Positions 44,897 through 53,485 of a stretch of 64,000 bases of DNA are shown here, one piece after another (positions within the stretch are counted from its first letter, which is position 1; the number at the start of each line of letters is the position of its first letter). The notes under the pieces were generated by a model, which saw nothing but the letters and a program-made list of their open reading frames with translations, was not told the origin of the DNA and did not search any database. Both the position numbers and the translations under genes were made by a program. This DNA is from JAKPAM01 sp047601745 (GTDB lineage: Bacteria > Pseudomonadota > Gammaproteobacteria > Burkholderiales > Burkholderiaceae_E): assembly GCA_047601745.1 (NCBI GenBank), contig JASGIS010000001.1, positions 682,001 to 746,000 on the forward strand, read 5' to 3'.

Positions 44897-45699
44897 GCGG
44901 ACCGCGGCATCATCGCGATCACGTTGGTCGGCGCCGTTTCGTCGGCCAGGCACGAATCGAGCGCCAACGCGAGGTAATGGTAGCTGGCCCGGACCGCATT
45001 GGTCAGGCTCTCGACGACCTCGGGCGACGGGCGCGTGCCGACCAGCCCGCAGATGATTTCCAGCGCTTCCCACGGATGCGTGTCGTCATAGTGCGCGTGC
45101 AGGCGCAGCCAGCGCGTGGCCTTCTTGCGGATGTCGGCCGGAAAGCTGTTCTCGTAGTCGTCCTTCGTGCAGACCAGCGCGGCCCATTCGCCGGTGACGC
45201 CTTCGATCGCGTAGTTGGTGGCGGCCATCGCCACGGCCAGCGGATCGCGGTCGCAGGTGTGCCACAGCCAGTACGACAAGGCCTGGCTGGCCGGCGGCGT
45301 TTCGCCGTGCAGCAGATCGTCGCGCGGCACGCCGTGCGCGCCGGCCCAGTCGATCCAGTAGTCGGCGTGATGCTGTTCGACGCGGATGTTGCGGATCAGA
45401 TAGCGGCGAGCCATCTCGTGCGCGGGGCTTTGCCCGTAGCGCAGCTTGAGCAGGTTCATCGCCATGAACTGCGGAAACTGCTCGACGACCGGCCACAGGC
45501 CGACCAGGCAGTTGCGGGCGGCCCGCTCGGACAGGCGCAGGTCGCGCATCGACGTGAACACGGCGTGATTGACGACGCGCTGGCGGACCGGCGCGCAATC
45601 GACGACCATCTGCTGGGTCCACGCGGGGTAACTGCCCAGGTCCATCAGCGGACCGGTGCGAACGAATGATTCATTGTAGACAGGCTGGATGCTTGGCAC
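44872..45699 (-). CDS. Haem-oxygenase-like/TenA-fold protein, possible diiron oxidase
   Basis: A 275-residue all-helical protein with a GTG start after a GGAG site. The fold is that of TenA/PqqC and haem-oxygenase-like proteins. Potential metal ligands recur in helices: VEQFPQF, RNIRVEQHHADYW, NYAIEGVTGEW and LRLHAHYDDTHPWEAL, resembling the haem-oxygenase-like diiron (HDO) arrangement of Glu and His. Such enzymes oxidise amino acids or fatty acids. No signal peptide. It is convergent with the GGDEF-EAL gene and has no operon partner. TenA-type thiamine salvage is unlikely, as no thi genes are near. Confidence 0.72.
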   Translation of the reverse strand: MPSIQPVYNESFVRTGPLMDLGSYPAWTQQMVVDCAPVRQRVVNHAVFTSMRDLRLSERAARNCLVGLWPVVEQFPQFMAMNLLKLRYGQSPAHEMARRYLIRNIRVEQHHADYWIDWAGAHGVPRDDLLHGETPPASQALSYWLWHTCDRDPLAVAMAATNYAIEGVTGEWAALVCTKDDYENSFPADIRKKATRWLRLHAHYDDTHPWEALEIICGLVGTRPSPEVVESLTNAVRASYHYLALALDSCLADETAPTNVIAMMPRSAYLSQTRV

Positions 45700-46214
45700 G
45701 GCGATACTCCACTACCGATAGTTCTCGAAAGACTCACCAACGTATTTCAAGCTCGCGACGGAACGTTCGAGTCTCCGTCCAGGCTTGGCGTGTCGCGTCA
45801 TCTTACTAAGTGCCCATCGCTGCTACTCCGTGTCGGGTCTTTCGGCGACGGCTCCGGATCGCATCGAGTACGCCGGCAACGTCGTTTCCGTTCACGCCAT
45901 TAGGGCATACCCCGCAAAGGTCCACGACCCCGCTCTTTCCCTTGGCCGACGGACGGTAGAGCGTTGCCGACGCGCGACCTCGATATTTGCGTATTGCTCG
46001 ACGCCACGCGATCGGGGGATGTGAGCAGGCCGCCGATCGGCGGCGCGGGGACCGGTCCGGAGGCTGCCGATCGGCGCCGCGAGGCCCGGCCCGGAGGCCG
46101 CCGAGGCGGCGGCGGATGGGCCGGCGGATGAGGGACGGAGACGGCGGATCGGGGCTGACGTCCGCCCGGCGCGCATCGGCCCACGACCCAGGGCGTCGGC
46201 CGATACGCCCAAAA
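45700..46214. other. 515-bp interval without a convincing gene
   Basis: The first ~320 bases are less GC-rich than the rest of the window and contain stops in all frames; they include the probable promoter of the leftward HDO-like gene. From about 46030 the sequence is very GC-rich and repetitive. The small frames (for example 45785-46024) have no ribosome site and no recognisable product. Confidence 0.5.
46032..46099. repeat. 34-bp imperfect tandem duplication
   Basis: Two adjoining 34-base units starting GCCGATCGGCG and ending CCGGAGGC(T/C) differ at five positions. They lie downstream of the hydrolase gene in the intergenic interval. No hairpin-plus-T terminator was seen. Confidence 0.75.
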
Positions 46215-47060
46215 TCAGGCGGCAGCGGCCGGTTGCGCGGCCGGGCAGAGCTTTCGCAGCCAGCCGTCGATCACGTCGGCGGCCTGCATCCAGTCCTGGT
46301 CGACCATCGGCAGGTGCCCGACGTCGGGCAGCCGGACCACCTCGGCGTTCAGCCGTGCCGACATCATGCGGACCGACTCGACCGGCACCATGCGGTCGTT
46401 CTCGCCGTGCACGGCCAGTACCGGACATCGACTGTTGATCCAGCCGACCATCGGCGCCCACGTCGATTCCCACAGCGCGCGCGTCGATTCGCGGCCCAGC
46501 TCGCGATAGAACGGCTTGAGCAGCCGGTCTTCGAGCGGATTGTCGCAGAGCAGGCTCATCAGGCCGGGATTGACGCTGCCGGCGATCGCCAGTTGCGCGA
46601 GTTCGGCGAACGCCTGCGGATTGGAGAACGCCATCTGCATCGCGGCGGCCGACAGGCCCGACGGCGGCACGCTGCCGAGCAGCACCGCGGCCTTGGCGGC
46701 GCGCCCGGCCGTCAGCCAGCGCTGCACGAGCAGCCCGCCCATCGACGAACCGATCAGCACCGGTAATCGGCCGATCCGGCAGGCGGCGCGCTGGATGTCG
46801 TCGAGGTAGTCGGACAGGCCAGTGACGTCGAGCCGGGATTTCCCTTTGCTGCCGCCGTGGCCGCGCAGCGAAACGGCGTAGACGTCATAGCCCCGGCTGC
46901 GGAAAAACGGCATGAACGTGGGCGCCCAGCACTGCGCGCTGGTGTACGCGCCATGCACGAGCAACATCGCCGGCGCGTCGGGACGATCGGCACGCGCATG
47001 CAGCAGTTGCAGCGCCGGGCCATTGCCGTCGTCGATCTCAATGGTGGTCAATGCGGTCAT
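46215..47060 (-). CDS. Alpha/beta hydrolase
   Basis: A 281-residue hydrolase. LLVHGAYTSAQCWAP has the oxyanion site, VSLRGHGGSKG the usual turn, LIGSSMGGLLVQ the nucleophile Ser in GSSMG, HGENDRMVP the acid loop, and DVGHLPMVDQDW the catalytic His. Close to esterases and lysophospholipases of the serine aminopeptidase group. It has no signal peptide. The gene stands alone. The C-terminus ends in PAAQPAAAA. Confidence 0.87.
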   Translation of the reverse strand: MTALTTIEIDDGNGPALQLLHARADRPDAPAMLLVHGAYTSAQCWAPTFMPFFRSRGYDVYAVSLRGHGGSKGKSRLDVTGLSDYLDDIQRAACRIGRLPVLIGSSMGGLLVQRWLTAGRAAKAAVLLGSVPPSGLSAAAMQMAFSNPQAFAELAQLAIAGSVNPGLMSLLCDNPLEDRLLKPFYRELGRESTRALWESTWAPMVGWINSRCPVLAVHGENDRMVPVESVRMMSARLNAEVVRLPDVGHLPMVDQDWMQAADVIDGWLRKLCPAAQPAAAA

Positions 47061-47093
47061 GAGGCGCTCATTCTACGGGTTTACCCGCTGAAA

Positions 47094-47120
47094 TTGACAA
47101 GTCTTGGCAATCGATACGTC
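47094..47120 (+). promoter_or_regulatory. Possible sigma-70-type promoter
   Basis: A perfect TTGACA (47094-47099) lies in a locally A+T-rich stretch, with the weak -10 candidate TACGTC 15 bases on. It points toward the APC permease gene, about 230 bases downstream. Repeated GCAA/TTGCAA-like words lie nearby. The -35 is clear; the -10 is weak. Confidence 0.3.
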
Positions 47121-47347
47121 GCAAATTGCAAGGCGCTGCAATGCTCGCCGACAGGCGGCGAGGCCGATGAGCCACCCGGCGGCCGCGCGCCGCCGCGGCG
47201 CCCCGTCCGCGGGGCCGGCGGACGCTCGCGCCGACCCGGCCCGCCGGCGGCGCGCGTAAGCCCGAATGGCCGCCGCTGACGGTGCCGACTACACTCGCGA
47301 ACCACTCCGCACGCCGGCTCCGTCCGCCCCCGCTTCAGCCGTCCACC

Positions 47348-48703
47348 ATGAGCGCCCACGTGACCGACGCCCGCCCCCGCCGCCTGCTCGGCACCCTCGA
47401 CGCGATCGCGATCATCACCGGACTGGTCATCGGCGCCGGCATCTTCCGGCTGCCGTCGCTGGTCGCGACCAACAGCAGCAGCGAGACCGCGTTCTACCTG
47501 TACTGGCTGGCCGGCGGCGCGGTGTCGATCGTCGGCGCGCTGTGCTACTGCGAGCTGGCCACCACGTATCCGAGCGCGGGCGGCGACTACCACTTCCTGA
47601 CCCGCGCGTTCGGGCGCCGGATGGCGTTCCTGTTCGCGTGGGCGCGGATCGCGGTGATCACCAGCGGCTCGATCGCGATCCTCGGCTATACGTTCGGCGA
47701 CTACGCGTCGAACCTGCTGCGGCTCGGGCCGAACTCGTCGGCGCTGTGGGCGGCGCTGGCCACGCTGGCGCTGACGGGAATCAACCTGGCCGGGCTGCGC
47801 GAGACCAAGAACACGCAGTCGCTGCTGACGCTGCTGGAGGTGCTGGGCGTGATCGCCGTCATCGTCACCGGCGCGATCCTGCTGGCGCCGCCCGCTGCAT
47901 CGCCGGCACCGGCGCCGGCAGGCGGACAGGCCGCCGTCCCGTGGACCGTCGGCGCGCCGATGGCGATGCTGTTCGTGCTGTTCACGTTCGGGGGCTGGAA
48001 CGAAGGCGCCTACCTGTCGGCCGAGCTGAAGCACCGGCGCAGCATCCTGGTCGCGATGATCGCATCGCTGCTGGCGGTGACGGTGCTGTATCTGGCGGTC
48101 AACTACGCGTACGTGCGCAGCCTCGGCCTGCAGGGCCTGGCCGGCAGCACCACCGCGGCGGCCGACGTGCTGCAGCGGCAGTTCGGCGACGCCGGCGGCA
48201 AGCTGATCAGCCTGATCATCGCGATCTCGTCGCTGACGTCGATCAACGCGACGGTGCTGGTCGGCGCGCGCTCGAACTACGCGCTGGGCCGGGACTGGCG
48301 CGCGTTCCGCTGGCTCGGACACTGGGACGAGCGGCGCGACGCGCCGCGCAACGCGCTGATCGTGCAGGGCGTCGTCGCGCTGGTCCTGGTCGTCGCCGGC
48401 GCGTTCACCGACCGGATCGAGACGATGGTCAACTACACGATGCCGGTGTTCTGGTTCTTCTTCATGATGGTCGGCATCGGCCTGTTCGTGCTGCGCCGCC
48501 GCGACCCGCGAACGCCGCGGCCCTTCCGCGTGCCGCTGTATCCGGTCACGCCGCTGATCTTCATCGCCACCTGCGCGTACCTGCTGTATTCGAGCCTCGC
48601 GTACGTCGGCAACGGCGCGTGGTTCGGCGCCGGCGTGCTGGCGGTCGGCGCGGCGCTGCTGGCGTTCGACCGCGGGCGCCCGGGCCCGAGCGGCTCCGCC
48701 TAG
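47348..48703 (+). CDS. APC-family amino acid permease
   Basis: A 451-residue inner-membrane transporter with about 12 helices. The first helix motif IITGLVIGAGIFRLPS and YPSAGGDYHFLTRAFG are signatures of the amino acid-polyamine-cation family, and FTFGGWNEGAYLSAELK marks helix 6. It likely imports an amino acid with protons. The start at 47348 is chosen over the longer frame, which has no conserved residues. The gene is monocistronic; the next gene begins about 100 bases later. Confidence 0.88.
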   Translation: MSAHVTDARPRRLLGTLDAIAIITGLVIGAGIFRLPSLVATNSSSETAFYLYWLAGGAVSIVGALCYCELATTYPSAGGDYHFLTRAFGRRMAFLFAWARIAVITSGSIAILGYTFGDYASNLLRLGPNSSALWAALATLALTGINLAGLRETKNTQSLLTLLEVLGVIAVIVTGAILLAPPAASPAPAPAGGQAAVPWTVGAPMAMLFVLFTFGGWNEGAYLSAELKHRRSILVAMIASLLAVTVLYLAVNYAYVRSLGLQGLAGSTTAAADVLQRQFGDAGGKLISLIIAISSLTSINATVLVGARSNYALGRDWRAFRWLGHWDERRDAPRNALIVQGVVALVLVVAGAFTDRIETMVNYTMPVFWFFFMMVGIGLFVLRRRDPRTPRPFRVPLYPVTPLIFIATCAYLLYSSLAYVGNGAWFGAGVLAVGAALLAFDRGRPGPSGSA

Positions 48704-48804
48704 GGCGCGCGATGCGCGGATCTTTCGCGTCCGCCGGGCGGTCGACAGTTTGCCGGCCGCCGGCGCGACGGTCTTTGTTCCCTTCACGACGAGGTGCGAG
48801 TTCG

Positions 48805-49461
48805 ATGCAGCGCAGACAGACTCTCCAATGGGCCGCCGGCCTGACCGCCGCCGCGACGCTGGGCGGCGGCGCACGGGCGCAGACGACGGCCGCGGGCCAG
48901 GCTCCGGCCGGATCGCCGCCGGCCGCGCACGGCGGCGCGGTGCCCGGCGACATGGCGCCGAACAAGGCGCCGGTCGATCCGAAGAACAAGCTGGGGCTCG
49001 AGGTCGATTTCGTCGCGACGCCCGACGAGATCGTCGACGCGATGCTGAAGCTGGCCAAAGTGGGCAGCAAGGACGTCGTCTACGACCTGGGCTGCGGCGA
49101 CGGGCGGATCGTCATCGCGGCCGCCCGCAAGTTCGGCGCGCGCGGCGTGGGAATCGACATCGACCCGGACCGGATCACCGAGGCCAGGGCCAACGCGAAG
49201 CGGGCCGGCGTGGCCGAGCGGGTCAAGTTCATCCAGGGCGACCTGTTCGAAGCCGATTTCCATGACGCGACCGTCGTCGCGCTGTTCCTGAAATGGAACT
49301 ACAACCGCAAGCTGCGGCCCCGGCTGTGGGCGCAGTTGAAGCCCGGAACCCCGGTGGTCTCGCACGAGCACGACTTCGGCGAAGACTGGCCGCCCGCCAG
49401 CGAGACCGTCGTCAACGGCAAGAAGATCTACCTTTACAGGGTGCCGCAGAAAAAGACCTGA
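48805..49461 (+). CDS. Exported class I SAM-dependent methyltransferase-like protein
   Basis: A 218-residue protein. Residues 1-25 form a Tat-like signal (RRQTLQWAAGLTAAATLGGGARAQ type) ending ARA-Q, followed by an Ala/Pro linker. The Rossmann domain has a canonical SAM motif, VYDLGCGDGRIVIAA (near 92-106), and GIDIDPDRI. A linker residue run ends at KLGLEVDFVATPDEIV. SAM is cytosolic, so an exported methyltransferase is unexpected: either it folds with SAM in the cytoplasm before Tat export, or it has another role. The same domain with a signal peptide recurs in proteobacteria, as I recall. Not in an operon. Confidence 0.82.
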   Translation: MQRRQTLQWAAGLTAAATLGGGARAQTTAAGQAPAGSPPAAHGGAVPGDMAPNKAPVDPKNKLGLEVDFVATPDEIVDAMLKLAKVGSKDVVYDLGCGDGRIVIAAARKFGARGVGIDIDPDRITEARANAKRAGVAERVKFIQGDLFEADFHDATVVALFLKWNYNRKLRPRLWAQLKPGTPVVSHEHDFGEDWPPASETVVNGKKIYLYRVPQKKT

Positions 49462-49547
49462 GCGCCGGCCGATGCGGCCGTTGGCTTCGCGGCAGGCCGT
49501 TTCGCTTATAGTCTGTCGCGCGCGCCACTGCCGCGCGACCGCCCGAC

Positions 49548-50378
49548 ATGACCCCGCTCGATTCCGTCCCCCAAGCCCCCGACGACGACTGGCTGACCGT
49601 CCCGGTGCCCGACCGCGCGCTGCGCCGGTTCGACCTCAACACGCACGGCCGGGACTTCTTCGTCGGCGACATCCACGGCAGCTTCTCGGCGCTGCGTCAG
49701 GCGCTGGACGCCGTGCTGTTCGACGAGCGGGTCGACCGGCTGTTCTCGGTCGGCGACCTCGTCGATCGCGGCCCCGAGTCCGAGTTGGTGCTCGAATGGC
49801 TCGACCAGCCGTGGTTCCACGCGATCTGCGGCAACCACGACTTCATGATCTGGCGCGCGGCGCTCGGCGATCCGTATCCGGACGTCGATTTCCTGCTCCA
49901 CGGCGGCCAGTGGCTGATGGCGCTGAGCGACGCGCAGCGCCAGCGCATCGGCGAGCGCCTGAGCAAGCTGCCGTTCGCGATCGAGGTGCAGACCGAGCAG
50001 GGCGTCGTCGGCAGCATCCACGCCGACTGTCCGTTCAACGACTGGGAGCACGTGCGCACGTTCGACTGGGCACGGCTCGATCCGGCCGGCCCGCTGGGCA
50101 AGCGCTGCCTGTGGATGCCGATGCGCTTCGCCATGCACCGCTCGACCCCGGTCGCCAACGCGCGTGCGGTCGTGCACGGCCACGTGACGGTGCCCGTCGC
50201 GCGCACGCTCGGCAACGTCCACTACATCGACACCGGCGGCTGGCGGCCGGGCGGCTATTTCACGCTGCTGCAGATCGATTCGCTGACCGCGTTGCCCGGC
50301 AGCGCGCCGAACGAACCGGCGCCGCGGCGCCGGCGGCTGTTCGGACGCCTGTTCGACCGGCTCGGCGGCCAGGACTGA
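49548..50378 (+). CDS. PPP-type metallophosphatase (protein phosphatase-like)
   Basis: A 276-residue calcineurin-fold phosphatase. The metal motifs are all present: GDIHGS (Asp41, His43), GDLVDRG, GNHD and the late VHGHVTV. It most resembles PrpA/PphA-type serine/threonine phosphatases and lambda phosphatase, which reverse protein phosphorylation in the cytoplasm. A basic tail (RRRRLFGRLFDR) is added. Lies between the methyltransferase and the convergent aminotransferase. Confidence 0.9.
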   Translation: MTPLDSVPQAPDDDWLTVPVPDRALRRFDLNTHGRDFFVGDIHGSFSALRQALDAVLFDERVDRLFSVGDLVDRGPESELVLEWLDQPWFHAICGNHDFMIWRAALGDPYPDVDFLLHGGQWLMALSDAQRQRIGERLSKLPFAIEVQTEQGVVGSIHADCPFNDWEHVRTFDWARLDPAGPLGKRCLWMPMRFAMHRSTPVANARAVVHGHVTVPVARTLGNVHYIDTGGWRPGGYFTLLQIDSLTALPGSAPNEPAPRRRRLFGRLFDRLGGQD

Positions 50379-50402
50379 AAGCCCGGCGCCCGCCGGCCGC
50401 GG

Positions 50403-50423
50403 CGCTCAGCGCTCAGCGCTCAG
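50403..50423. repeat. 7-bp triplicate enclosing the aminotransferase stop codon
   Basis: Three copies of CGCTCAG. The stop codon of the leftward aminotransferase gene (50420-50422) lies in the last copy, so slippage here would change the C-terminus. Confidence 0.8.
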
Positions 50424-51751
50424 CGAACGTCGCGCAGCACCTTGCCGACGGTCTCGAACAACTGCGTGATCTGTCCGTCCTCGATGATCAGCGGCGGCGA
50501 GAACGCCAGCGTGTCGCCGGTATAACGGACCATCACGCCGGCGTCGAAGCAGCGGGCGAACACCTCGGCCGCGCGCGCGCCCGGCGCGCCGTCGCGCGGC
50601 GCCAGTTCGATGCCGGCGACCAGCCCCAGGTTGCGCACGTCGATCACGTGCGGCGCGTCGCGCAGCGAATGCGCGGCCTGCTCGAACGCCGGTTCGAGTT
50701 CGCGCGCCCGCTCGAACAGGCCGGTCTGCCGGTACAGATCGAGCGTGGCGATCGCCGCGGCGGCCGCCAGCGGATGCGCCGAGTACGTATAGCCGTGTGC
50801 CAGTTCGATCGTGCCTTCGGCGCCCGCCTGCACGACCGTATCGTGCAGTTCGCGGCGCACGGCGACCGCGCCCAGCGGCACGACGGCGTTGTTGATCGCC
50901 TTAGCCATCGTGATCATGTCCGGCGTGACGCCGAAGCGCTCGCTGGCGGTCGGCGCGCCCAGGCGGCCGAAAGCGGTGATCACCTCATCGAAGATCAGCA
51001 GCACGCCGTTCTTCGTGCAGATCTCGCGCAGCCGTTCGAGATAGCCCTGCGGCGGCACCAGCACGCCGGTCGATCCGGCCAGCGGCTCGACGATGACGGC
51101 GGCCACCGTCGACGGATCGTGCAGTTGCAGCAGCCGCTCCAGTTCGTCGGCCAGATGCGCGCCCCAGGCCGGCTGGCCGCGCGAGAACGCGTTGTGGGCC
51201 AGATCGTGCGTGTGCGACAGGTGATCGACCGACGGCAGCAGGTTCGACGAGAAGGTCTTGCGGTTGCCCGGGATGCCGCCGACCGACATGCCGCCGAAGC
51301 CGACGCCGTGATAGCCGCGTTCGCGCCCGATCAGCCGCGTGCGCTGCGCTTCGCCGCGCGCCCGGTGATAGGCGAGCGCGATCTTCAGCGCCGAATCGGC
51401 CGCCTCGGAGCCCGAGTTCGTGAAGAAGATGCGGTCCAGCCCGGCGGGCATCATCGACGCCACGCTGGTGGCGGCCTGGAAGCCGACCGGATGCCCGAGC
51501 TGGAACGACGGCGCGTAGTCGAGCACCGCGAGCTGGCGGGTGATCGCGTCGTGGATCTCCTTGCGGCCGTGGCCGGCGTTCACGCACCACAAGCCGGCCG
51601 TGCCGTCGAGCACGCGCTGGCCTTCGGGCGTCGTGTAGTACATGCCCTGCGCGCTGGCCAGCAGGCGCGGCGTACGCTTGAACGCGCGGTTGGCCGTGAA
51701 CGGCATCCACAGGTTCGACAGATCGGTCTCGGAGGCAGGATGGCTGGACAT
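50420..51751 (-). CDS. Class III omega-aminotransferase (beta-alanine/omega-amino acid:pyruvate type)
   Basis: A 443-residue PLP enzyme. LWMPFTANRAFKRTPR is the start of the beta-alanine-pyruvate group. SGSEAADSALK, ERGYHGVGFGGMSVGG, FDEVITAFGR and TMAKAINN with the PLP lysine Lys284 are conserved. It would transfer the amino group of an omega-amino acid to pyruvate. It faces the MocR-type regulator across 142 bases, the usual arrangement for a MocR target. Likely cytoplasmic amino acid or polyamine degradation. Confidence 0.9.
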   Translation of the reverse strand: MSSHPASETDLSNLWMPFTANRAFKRTPRLLASAQGMYYTTPEGQRVLDGTAGLWCVNAGHGRKEIHDAITRQLAVLDYAPSFQLGHPVGFQAATSVASMMPAGLDRIFFTNSGSEAADSALKIALAYHRARGEAQRTRLIGRERGYHGVGFGGMSVGGIPGNRKTFSSNLLPSVDHLSHTHDLAHNAFSRGQPAWGAHLADELERLLQLHDPSTVAAVIVEPLAGSTGVLVPPQGYLERLREICTKNGVLLIFDEVITAFGRLGAPTASERFGVTPDMITMAKAINNAVVPLGAVAVRRELHDTVVQAGAEGTIELAHGYTYSAHPLAAAAAIATLDLYRQTGLFERARELEPAFEQAAHSLRDAPHVIDVRNLGLVAGIELAPRDGAPGARAAEVFARCFDAGVMVRYTGDTLAFSPPLIIEDGQITQLFETVGKVLRDVR

Positions 51752-51832
51752 GGCGGCGAAATGAACGAGGGTGGCGACGCAGCCAGTCTAGGCAGACAGC
51801 TTCGCGGCGTGCATGTACAGTTGGCGAGGATT

Positions 51833-51868
51833 CGACCAACCGTGCTGGTCAATTCCGATCAACCGTAC
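51833..51868 (+). promoter_or_regulatory. Candidate MocR operator: spaced direct repeats
   Basis: CGACCAACCGTGC (51833-51845) and CGATCAACCGTAC (51856-51868) form direct repeats 23 bases apart, about two helix turns, in the 142-base gap between the divergent aminotransferase and MocR genes. The first copy also contains the inverted ACCA...TGGT. MocR/GabR regulators bind paired direct repeats. The match is by eye. Confidence 0.55.
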
Positions 51869-51893
51869 AGGCCCGATTCGCCCCACGCTCGCC

Positions 51894-53345
51894 ATGCTCG
51901 ACTGCCGACTCGATCGCCGTCCCGGCGCCCCGCCGCTGGTCGACCAGCTCGTCAGGGCCGTCACCGCCCGCATCGGTGAACGCCGCCTGGTCGCCGGCGA
52001 CCGCCTGCCGTCGATCCGGCAACTGGCGCGCGAGCATGGCCTGAGCACGTTCACCGTCGCCGACGCGTACGGCCGCCTGGTGTCGATGGGCGTGCTCGCG
52101 TCGCGACGCGGCTCGGGCTACCGCGTGGCCGACGGCGGTGGCGCCAGCATCGGCGACGACCCCGGCGCCCCGTCCGGCGGCGCGGGCCGCGGCGGCGCCG
52201 GCGCGGCATTGCACCAGTGGTCGCCGCCGGCGCTGACCGCCGAATGGCTGCTGTCGGACGTTTTCGCCGATCGCTCGATCCCGATCAAGGCCGGCTGCGG
52301 CTGGCTGCCCGAAAGCTGGGCGAACCTGGGCGGCCTGCAGCAGGCGCTGCGCAGCCTGAGCCGCACGCCGTCGCTGCCGGTCTCGCACTACGGCCATCCG
52401 TACGGCTGGGGCGGGCTGCGCGAATACCTGGGCAAGCAGTTGCGCCAGGCCGGGCTGCCGACCGACACCGGCCACGTGCTGCTGACGCAGGGCGCCACGC
52501 AGGCGCTGGACCTGGTCACGCGGCTGCTGCTGCGTCCGGGCGACGTGGTCGCCGTCGAAGAGCCGGCGTACTGCAATCTGCTGCAGATCCTCAAGCTCGC
52601 CGGCCTGCGCGTGGTCGGCGTGCCCAAGACCGTCGACGGCCTGGACGTCGAGGCGCTGGACCGGATCGCGTCGCGCGAGCGGCCGAAGGTGCTGTTCGTC
52701 AACAGCGTGCTGCAGAACCCGACCGGCGTGACGCTGACGCCGGCCTGCGCGCACCGGCTGCTCAACTGCGCGCACCGGCACGGCCTGTGGCTGGTCGAGG
52801 AGGACATCTACGGCCCGCTGGCCGGCGCGCAGGCCCCGCAGCTCGCGGCGATGGCCGCGTTCGACCGGCTGATCCTGATCGGCGGGTTCTCGAAGACGAT
52901 CGCGCCGTCGCTGCGCGTCGGCTACGTGGTCGCCGATCCGTCGGTGATCACCGAGCTGGCGCGAACGAAGATGGCGGTCGGCCTGACCTCGTCCGAGATC
53001 GCCGAACGGATCGTGCACAGGGTGCTGCTCGAAGGCCATCACGCGCGCCACGTCGCGATGCTGCGCGATCGGCTCGCCGACGCGCATCGGCGCGCCGAGT
53101 CGCGGCTCGACGCGCTGGGCGCCGAGCTGTTCCACCGGCCGCGCGCGGGCCTGTTCCTGTGGGCGCGGCTGCCGACCCGCGCCGCGCCGTCGCGGCTGGC
53201 CGCCGATGCGCTGTCGGCCGGCGTGTGGCTGGCGCCCGGCAGCTTCTTCATGACCGACGACGCGCCGTGCGCGTGGTACCGGTTCAACGTCGCGCACTGC
53301 GAGGCGCCGGCGTTGTGGACGTTCCTGCAACGGTCGTGCGAATAG
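51894..53345 (+). CDS. MocR/GabR-type transcriptional regulator (GntR HTH fused to aminotransferase fold)
   Basis: A 483-residue protein. Residues about 1-75 are a GntR winged helix (RLPSIRQLAREHGLSTFTV), a Gly/Ala-rich linker follows (80-105), and residues from 110 form a fold-type I aminotransferase domain with PLP lysine Lys334 in GGFSKTIAPSLRVGYV. NSVLQNPTGVTL contacts PLP. Such proteins sense PLP-bound amino compounds and control neighbouring aminotransferase or pyridoxine genes. The spaced direct repeats upstream are its probable operator. Confidence 0.9.
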   Translation: MLDCRLDRRPGAPPLVDQLVRAVTARIGERRLVAGDRLPSIRQLAREHGLSTFTVADAYGRLVSMGVLASRRGSGYRVADGGGASIGDDPGAPSGGAGRGGAGAALHQWSPPALTAEWLLSDVFADRSIPIKAGCGWLPESWANLGGLQQALRSLSRTPSLPVSHYGHPYGWGGLREYLGKQLRQAGLPTDTGHVLLTQGATQALDLVTRLLLRPGDVVAVEEPAYCNLLQILKLAGLRVVGVPKTVDGLDVEALDRIASRERPKVLFVNSVLQNPTGVTLTPACAHRLLNCAHRHGLWLVEEDIYGPLAGAQAPQLAAMAAFDRLILIGGFSKTIAPSLRVGYVVADPSVITELARTKMAVGLTSSEIAERIVHRVLLEGHHARHVAMLRDRLADAHRRAESRLDALGAELFHRPRAGLFLWARLPTRAAPSRLAADALSAGVWLAPGSFFMTDDAPCAWYRFNVAHCEAPALWTFLQRSCE

Positions 53346-53393
53346 ACGGGCTCCCCGGCGACCGGCCCGGGCCTCGAGCTCCAAGCTCCAAGC

Positions 53394-53440
53394 GCCGGGT
53401 GCCGGGTGCCGGGTGCCGGACAGGCGGACAGGCGGACAGG
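53394..53440. repeat. Adjacent 7-bp and 8-bp tandem repeats
   Basis: Three copies of GCCGGGT (53394-53414), then three of CGGACAGG (53417-53440), lie between the MocR gene and the Bug receptor. Directly after comes TAGAAT (53444-53449), a good -10 hexamer for the receptor gene. Slippage in the repeats would alter the promoter upstream spacing. Confidence 0.85.
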
Positions 53441-53485
53441 CCCTAGAATGCGAGCGTTTCCCTTCCCCCGTCAGGACGCCCCGAC

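Noticed and set aside
44872..45699. TenA thiaminase
   Set aside because: The length (275 rather than about 225) and the Glu/His pattern differ from TenA, and no thiamine genes are near.
45785..46024. 79-codon ORF in the 45.7-46.2 kb gap
   Set aside because: No ribosome site, no conserved segment and composition unlike the genes around it.
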